From positions 124,001-188,000 of the forward strand of contig NZ_JAMBOF010000006.1 in the NCBI RefSeq assembly GCF_023715485.1: a stretch of 64,000 bases of DNA. Direction: 5' to 3'. A model generated the notes under the pieces. It did not search any database. It saw only the letters and a program-made list of their open reading frames with translations, and was not told the origin of the DNA. This document shows, in pieces, positions 59,101 to 64,000 of this stretch. Positions within the stretch are counted from its first letter, which is position 1. Every line of letters starts with the position of its first letter. Origin of the DNA: Mesobacillus subterraneus. GTDB lineage: Bacteria > Bacillota > Bacilli > Bacillales > Cytobacillaceae. The position numbers and the translations under genes are program-made.

Positions 59101-59361
59101 ATAAAGGAAAAATCAGCATTTGAATTTTCACGATTTATAATGCCTTCCTGTACAGAATCCTCCCGAAAAGAGCTCGAATTCAAGAAATATGCGAGATGAA
59201 AACTTGACTAGAAAAACAACAATTTATGCAAAAACAGCCTTTAAGAAAAATTTTTCTATCTACTGTATTATTGATTTGCTAAAATCAATCTTAGAATATT
59301 TTGAACGATTTTCAGATATCGACCGTCCTATAGAGAGAATTGTAAACCAGGGGGAATGTGC

Positions 59362-60273
59362 ATGGCACTAAATATGATTGAGTTGGAATCAGTTTCAAAA
59401 AAATTCTGTGAACAGCTGGTACTTGCAGATGTTTCAATGACTGTTAAAGAAGGAGAAATCGTTGGTCTGCTTGGCCCGAACGGCTCAGGAAAAACCACTA
59501 TGATCCGTCTGATGAATGGTGTCATCAACCCGACGAGCGGTCAATTGTCTGTAAACGGACTGAATCCACAGCATGATGGGGATGAACTCCGTAAAAACTG
59601 CGGAATCCTTACTGAAAACGCTGGTTTATACCACGAAATGTCAGGGATGGATAATCTGATTTTCTTCGCAAAGCTTTACGGACATTATGATAAAAATCAA
59701 ATCGCAAATCTTTTGGATGAGTTTGAGCTTGCTGAGCACAAGCATAAAAAAGTTGGGACTTATAGTACTGGGATGAAGCGAAGGCTAGGAATCATTAAAG
59801 CGATCTTGCACAAGCCAAGGATTCTTTTCCTTGATGAGCCTACGAACGGACTGGACCCGGAAGGTATAAAGCTTGTGCTGAAATTTATTAAAGAGCTAAA
59901 CGAGCGTGAAGGAACGACAATTTTTCTCTGCTCGCACATATTGCATCAATTAGAGAATATATGTGAGCAATATTTATTTCTTAATGATGGAAAGATTATC
60001 GAGTCTGGGACATTAACTGAGTTACAGACCAAACATGTTAGCCGAATCCAATTAAAAGTAGTGACAAACCTCGAACCTGAGGAAGACCATTGGGCTGACT
60101 ATCCTGTCATAAAGAAGGGGAAGAATACGCTGCAATTCACTTTGCCTTCAAGGGACCATATTTCACCTCTGCTTGAAAAAATCATTCGAAAATCATGGAT
60201 TCACCATGTTGAGATAGAAAATAATGATTTAGAATCAATATACTTCAGGGTTAGGGGTGGGAGAGATGAATAA
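59362..60273 (+). CDS. ABC transporter ATP-binding protein
   Basis: A 303-residue ATPase starting at ATG 59362 (GGGGGAATGTGC upstream; the ATG at 59356 is too close). Walker A GPNGSGKTT, signature YSTGMKRRLGI, Walker B ILFLDEPTNGLDP, switch CSHILHQ. A C-terminal accessory domain of about 80 residues follows. It overlaps the permease by eight bases. Probably an exporter pair with 60266. Substrate unknown. Confidence 0.9.
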   Translation: MALNMIELESVSKKFCEQLVLADVSMTVKEGEIVGLLGPNGSGKTTMIRLMNGVINPTSGQLSVNGLNPQHDGDELRKNCGILTENAGLYHEMSGMDNLIFFAKLYGHYDKNQIANLLDEFELAEHKHKKVGTYSTGMKRRLGIIKAILHKPRILFLDEPTNGLDPEGIKLVLKFIKELNEREGTTIFLCSHILHQLENICEQYLFLNDGKIIESGTLTELQTKHVSRIQLKVVTNLEPEEDHWADYPVIKKGKNTLQFTLPSRDHISPLLEKIIRKSWIHHVEIENNDLESIYFRVRGGRDE

Positions 60274-61096
60274 TAAACTCATCTGGCTGATCGCTTCAAA
60301 GGATATAAAGGCTATAACCAGCTCTACCCAGGTTTGGCTCGGATTAGTATTATTACCGTTTATCTTTTCCGTCATTTTTCCTTTAGTCTTTATTTTATTG
60401 ATAAAAAACTTCCCACTTTCCTCTCCGGAATTAACAGATTTAGTCAATAATGTACTCAACGGCCTAAAGGAAGCGAATAGCGGGGGGCTGATCAACAGTC
60501 TTCCTAGCATGAAGCATCAAATCATTTATGTAGTCGTGAATTACCTCCTCGGATCTATATTTTTGCTGATCCCAAGCTTAAATGCGATGATGATCTCTCT
60601 GCACAGCTTTGTCGGGGAAAAGGAAAGAAGAACTCTTGAAACATTATTATTCTCGCCAATTACAGTGAAAGAGTTATTCATTGGTAAGGTACTTGCCGCG
60701 TTTATCCCGTCTATTGCCATAACATGGGTTAGCTTCTTTTTATTTGGTCTAATCACAATAAGCATGACATACGAGATGTTTGGTTTTCTGATCTTTCCGA
60801 ACGCAAACTGGCTAATTTTAATGTTGTGGGTCGCACCCATGATCACAATCCTGACCATCCTTGTAAATGTATTCGTTTCTGCGAGGTCCAAAGGTTTTCA
60901 GGAAGCCCAGCAACTAGGCGGAATTCTGATTCTCCCGATCATGGGTCTTTTCATTGGCCAGGCAACAGGATTCCTTATTATTAATCCCATGTTATTGACT
61001 TTAATTGGGGTAGTTATTTCACTGATAAACTTCATATTATTAAAAGTGATGACAAAATATAATGATCGAAATACGTTATTTGAGAAACAGATTTAA
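60266..61096 (+). CDS. ABC-2 type permease
   Basis: A 276-residue protein starting at ATG 60266 (GTGGGAG upstream; the ribosome binding site lies in the ATPase gene). TM1 at about 28-45, an outer loop, then five more helices, with VGEKERRTLETLLFSPITVK as the cytoplasmic coupling helix typical of ABC-2 permeases. Partner of the ATPase at 59362. Confidence 0.88.
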   Translation: MNNKLIWLIASKDIKAITSSTQVWLGLVLLPFIFSVIFPLVFILLIKNFPLSSPELTDLVNNVLNGLKEANSGGLINSLPSMKHQIIYVVVNYLLGSIFLLIPSLNAMMISLHSFVGEKERRTLETLLFSPITVKELFIGKVLAAFIPSIAITWVSFFLFGLITISMTYEMFGFLIFPNANWLILMLWVAPMITILTILVNVFVSARSKGFQEAQQLGGILILPIMGLFIGQATGFLIINPMLLTLIGVVISLINFILLKVMTKYNDRNTLFEKQI

Positions 61097-61259
61097 GTTG
61101 GCTCCTATCATAAGCCAAACTATTTTGCGTATAAGGATGTCTTACCTAACAGCATAAATCATATTCCTCAAACCATGCTTTTGATAAACCCAGCATGCAT
61201 AGATGGTCCAACTTTTGAAAAATCTAATCCTATCGAAGAATTTTACAGGGGGATAGGAT

Positions 61260-61607
61260 ATGTCTGTTATCGTTATACAAACATTCGAAATAAAGCAGGA
61301 TAAGTTTCCCGATGCTATTAAAAATTTACGATTGATGCAGAACTTCCGGAATGAACAATATGATCACAGAGTCGAGTTGTTATCACCTATTTCCGGCGAG
61401 GACCATAAATATGCTTTAATTTCAACCTACGAGGGATTGGCGGAAATGGAGCTTCAAAACAAAAAGATGTTTGAAGATGAAGAATATAAAAAGTTGATCG
61501 GGGAATTCTTCCTGGAAAATATCGTACAGGGTAGTATGTTCACACAGATGTACCGTACAATGACTGGCCTGAAAAATGATTCCGAATCAGAGAAAAACAA
61601 AAAATGA
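61260..61607 (+). CDS. Dimeric alpha/beta-barrel-like small protein
   Basis: A 115-residue protein with two beta-alpha-beta-like units (SVIVIQTFEIKQDKFPDAIK; EDHKYALISTYEGLAEMELQ). NIPSNAP/ABM-type dimeric barrels look like this. No catalytic residues are evident. The ATG at 61260 follows GGGGGATAGG. Function unknown. Confidence 0.68.
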   Translation: MSVIVIQTFEIKQDKFPDAIKNLRLMQNFRNEQYDHRVELLSPISGEDHKYALISTYEGLAEMELQNKKMFEDEEYKKLIGEFFLENIVQGSMFTQMYRTMTGLKNDSESEKNKK

Positions 61608-61619
61608 TTAAAGCTGCGA

Positions 61620-61652
61620 CAAAAAGCCGATTCCTTTGGAGTCGGCTTTTTA
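61620..61652 (+). terminator. Terminator
   Basis: AAAAAGCCGA and TCGGCTTTTT pair around a loop of about 11 bases. Confidence 0.85.
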
Positions 61653-61739
61653 AGTAACTCGACGCCGGCATGGAGAGGATCAGTACATAAAATAACTTTA
61701 TTACTCGAATGATAATACGTGTTGAAGGAGGTAATGGGT

Positions 61740-63098
61740 ATGGATTTCTTTCTCCCATCAGGAAATTCGAGTAAAGGGAATGCCTCTAATGAAGGAGATT
61801 TAAAATGGTGGCAATTATCCCTGATAGGGGTAGGCTGTACAATTGGTACCGGATTTTTTCTTGGTTCGGCCATTGGAATTAAAATTACTGGCCCATCTAT
61901 CGTATTTTCATTTATTTTGGCGGCAATAGGAACCTATATTGTATATAACTTACTGGCTAAAATGACCGCTGAGGACCCTCATGAAGGATCATTCTGTTAT
62001 TATGCCAATAAAGCCTATGGCCAGTGGGCTGGATTCAGCTGCGGATGGAATTATTGGAGCTCCAATATCTTGATCATGGGCAGCCAATTAACAGCCCTTT
62101 CAATTTTATCGCAATTCTGGTTTCCGGACGTCCCTTTGTGGGTTTTCGCTTCTGGCTATGCAGTCTTGTCCATTGGTGTTGTCCTCACGGGAAATAAGGG
62201 GTTTGATAAGGTAGAGGATTTGTTGGCGATCATTAAAACGGCAGCAATTATAATGTTCATTATCATCGCTGTTGCAGCTTTCTTAGGCTGGTTCAACTTG
62301 GATGCAAGAGAACCCTTGATCCCCAATTCCTCACAAAAATTATTCCCTGAGGGTTTTAAAGGCTTTTGGTCTTCATTGATTTATGCCTTTTATGCATATG
62401 GAGGAATTGAAGTAATCGGTCTGATGGCCACCAGGCTTAAGAAGAAAAAGGATGCCCCAAAAGCCGGCATAATCATGTTAATCTTACTGGTTATTACTTA
62501 TGTTCTTGCTCTGGGACTTGCTGTGCTGATGGCTGCACATGGATCCTTCCATGAGAAAGAGAGTCCCTTTGTAACGGCTCTTGGTGAATACGATTTAGCT
62601 TTCTTCCCACATGTATTTAACGGAGCGATTATCGTGGCAGGGTTCTCTACCATGACGGCATCATTGTTTGGCGTTACGACTTTGCTGGTCACACTAGCTA
62701 ACGATGGAGATGCACCAAAGGTCTTTTCTAAAAAACTTAAGAAATGGAAGCAGCTGCCTTTGCCGTCTCTGGGTTTAGCGGTAGTAGGCCTGATTGCTTC
62801 GATTGTAACAGCCTTGCTGCTGCCAGGAAAAATTTATGAATACATTACAACTGCAGCAGGTATCCTCATTTTGTTCAACTGGGCTTTTATCATCATATCC
62901 TCGCTTAAGATCCTTGAAATGAAAGCCTGGGGAAAATTGGCTGCTTTCACCGGTATAGCATTGATTCTCGCAGCTGTTAGCGGAACACTGATGGAGAAAA
63001 GCATCAGAATGGGGTTCTTCGTGAGCATAGTTGTGGTCTTTATCATCGGTATTATTGCGGCAGTCTTACAAAAAAAGGTATGGAATAAGAGAAGTTGA
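61740..63098 (+). CDS. Amino acid permease, APC superfamily
   Basis: A 452-residue protein starting at ATG 61740 (AAGGAGG upstream; TTG 61719 overlaps it). About twelve helices; the broken TM1 motif GCTIGTGFFLGSAI and YAFYAYGGIEVIGLMATRLK in TM6 are the APC amino-acid binding sites. Closest to AAT-type proton symporters. The amino acid cannot be told. Confidence 0.9.
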   Translation: MDFFLPSGNSSKGNASNEGDLKWWQLSLIGVGCTIGTGFFLGSAIGIKITGPSIVFSFILAAIGTYIVYNLLAKMTAEDPHEGSFCYYANKAYGQWAGFSCGWNYWSSNILIMGSQLTALSILSQFWFPDVPLWVFASGYAVLSIGVVLTGNKGFDKVEDLLAIIKTAAIIMFIIIAVAAFLGWFNLDAREPLIPNSSQKLFPEGFKGFWSSLIYAFYAYGGIEVIGLMATRLKKKKDAPKAGIIMLILLVITYVLALGLAVLMAAHGSFHEKESPFVTALGEYDLAFFPHVFNGAIIVAGFSTMTASLFGVTTLLVTLANDGDAPKVFSKKLKKWKQLPLPSLGLAVVGLIASIVTALLLPGKIYEYITTAAGILILFNWAFIIISSLKILEMKAWGKLAAFTGIALILAAVSGTLMEKSIRMGFFVSIVVVFIIGIIAAVLQKKVWNKRS

Positions 63099-63155
63099 AC
63101 AAAGTAATGGATTAACCGGTCTCTTTAAAACAAATTTCATAAAGGAGATTCAAAT

Positions 63156-63611
63156 ATGAAGCATCTTAGAGCAATTGCTACAAAATTCGTTGTAAGCCTC
63201 GTTGTTCTATATGTCATTCTTGGAGTAATGTATGACATGTCATTTACGAACGTATTTTGGATTTCTCTGGTCCTTGGACTAGCTTCTTATGTAATAGGAG
63301 ACTTGTTCCTTCTGCCGAAAACCAATAACACGATTGCCACAATGGCAGACTTTGGACTGGCATTCATGGTCATCTGGCTATTGGGGGAGAGCCTGACATA
63401 CGGGGAAAGTTTATTGTTACCTTCACTTATTGCAGCAGCAGGAGTAGCGGTTTTTGAATATTTTTTCCACAAGTATATGGCAGACAGAGTATTGGAAGAC
63501 GAAGATAGAAGACATCAACCTCATACAAATTATCGTTACCAAACAGAGGCTGCTGAAGAGCTTTACCCCGTCAAACCTGATGTAAGAAGCGACGACCCAG
63601 AAAAAGAATAA
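63156..63611 (+). CDS. yndM: YndM-family (DUF2512) membrane protein
   Basis: A 151-residue protein with four hydrophobic segments in the first 105 residues (MKHLRAIATKFVVSLVVLYV, GDLFLLPKTNNTIATMADFG) and an acidic hydrophilic tail of about 40 residues (LEDEDRRHQPHTNYRY). YndM-type proteins in Bacillus show the LPxTxNxxATxADFGLAF motif and lack an assigned role. AAAGGAG precedes ATG 63156. Confidence 0.85.
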   Translation: MKHLRAIATKFVVSLVVLYVILGVMYDMSFTNVFWISLVLGLASYVIGDLFLLPKTNNTIATMADFGLAFMVIWLLGESLTYGESLLLPSLIAAAGVAVFEYFFHKYMADRVLEDEDRRHQPHTNYRYQTEAAEELYPVKPDVRSDDPEKE

Positions 63612-63613
63612 CC

Positions 63614-63642
63614 AAAAAGAGCTGCCCTCGGCAGCTCTTTTC
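63614..63642. terminator. Bidirectional terminator between yndM and PAP2 genes
   Basis: AAAGAGCTGCC and GGCAGCTCTTT form an 11-bp stem with a three-base loop between convergent genes. Confidence 0.88.
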
Positions 63643-63670
63643 AATTTACTAACTTGGACGGCAGGAATAC

Positions 63671-64000
63671 TCATTCTTTTATATATACAGTATTCGACTT
63701 TGCAGCGAATTTAAGTTCATAGAGTTCAAAAACGATTCCATAAATGAAGGACGTTAAAAACATAGAAGCAAACATGTCCAAGATGTAATGCTGTTTTACA
63801 AAGAGGGTAGAAATAATGATCATCGAACCCATTACTGATACAAAGACTGAATGAAAAATATGTTTATTGCGGATATTGATGTTTCCGAGAATGATTGCAA
63901 ACGTCGTTAAAACATGGATGCTCGGAAATGCATTAAAAGGCTGGTCATGGCTATAAATCATCCCTACCAGGTCGACCAGAAATCCATCTCCAACGAGTTT
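63671..64000 (-). CDS. PAP2-family membrane phosphatase, C-terminal part
   Basis: The reverse frame is open from the window's right edge to 63671, at least 109 residues without a visible start. It contains FNAFPSIHV, the PAP2 catalytic histidine motif, and KQHYILDMFASM, the second histidine motif. At least two membrane helices are visible. Family members dephosphorylate lipid phosphates such as undecaprenyl pyrophosphate or phosphatidic acid. The N-terminal part lies outside the window. Confidence 0.85.
   Translation of the reverse strand, partial: KLVGDGFLVDLVGMIYSHDQPFNAFPSIHVLTTFAIILGNINIRNKHIFHSVFVSVMGSMIIISTLFVKQHYILDMFASMFLTSFIYGIVFELYELKFAAKSNTVYIKE

Noticed and set aside
59189-59371. 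60-codon forward frame before the ABC ATPase
   Set aside because: No ribosome binding site, AT-rich, and it runs into the real start region at 59362.
1-64000. CRISPR arrays, rRNA or tRNA genes and intact prophage
   Set aside because: No direct-repeat/spacer array, no clover-leaf or rRNA sequence and only one isolated phage-type gene (the holin) was seen on reading.

Overview
The window looks like chromosomal DNA of a spore-forming, low-to-moderate GC member of the Bacillaceae (Bacillus or a close relative). The evidence is the strong AGGAGG-type ribosome binding sites, frequent TTG and GTG starts, dense intrinsic terminators, and homologues of Bacillus genes including RacA, SpoIIP, PbpG/PbpH-type PBPs, PhoA, UppP, YndM, YpuA-like DUF1002, YkoS/YkoT, a Ytr-type ABC locus and a CspB-type cold shock protein. 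No rRNA, tRNA, CRISPR array or intact mobile element was seen. Both ends cut genes: an FtsH-like AAA protein at the left and a PAP2-type phosphatase at the right. Species cannot be assigned from this sequence alone.

Layout. 1-4 kb: FtsH-like ATPase, DHA3-type MFS exporter, CorA. 4-9 kb: a three-gene cell-surface glycosylation module (YkoS-like DUF6044, YkoT-like GT2, GtrA) followed by uppP, which recycles the same lipid carrier, then a 50-codon gene that resembles YpzG. 9-19 kb: an ABC exporter pair, an acetyltransferase, a class A PBP, an ECF sigma/anti-sigma pair with a clear autoregulatory promoter, an HxlR regulator, a lipoprotein and alkaline phosphatase. 19-24 kb: a small secreted repeat protein behind a promoter with a CsoR/CstR-like operator, two more CorA-family genes (three in 21 kb), SpoIIP and small membrane proteins. 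24-33 kb: mostly single genes (VOC, ZIP, APH, MFS, AKR, PlsY-like, orphan phi-LC3-type holin, nitronate monooxygenase, MEDS protein) with a decayed Nudix gene. 33.7-34.2 kb: a dispersed repeat beside a decayed IS1182-type transposase. 34.5-35.8 kb: a LacI-type regulator divergent from a 47-codon gene, with a palindromic operator inside the small gene's promoter. 36-39.7 kb: a five-gene operon (YgiB-like lipoprotein, DUF350, unknown, GspS-like ATP-grasp, K+ channel) behind a textbook sigma-W-type promoter. 39.8-47.8 kb: csp, racA, a string of hypothetical membrane proteins, GNAT enzymes, lipoproteins and a 35-codon gene with a sigma-B-like promoter. 47.8-51 kb: class B PBP and VanW-family protein. 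51-61 kb: acyltransferase 3, then a Ytr-like locus (GntR, ABC pair, a second ECF sigma, MacB/FtsX pair) and another ABC pair. 61-64 kb: amino-acid permease, YndM, PAP2.

Common threads are envelope maintenance (PBPs, glycosylation, UppP, two ECF sigma genes, Ytr-like transporters, a sigma-W-type operon) and sporulation (RacA, SpoIIP, possibly PbpG). Three copies of a 132-134 bp hairpin-forming repeat and at least two further short-repeat families lie in the intergenic regions. The strongest candidate for a poorly described system is the five-gene operon at 36.0-39.7 kb. The small genes at 8843-8995, 20150-20272, 35625-35768 and 46247-46354 are likely to be missed by length-thresholded gene callers.
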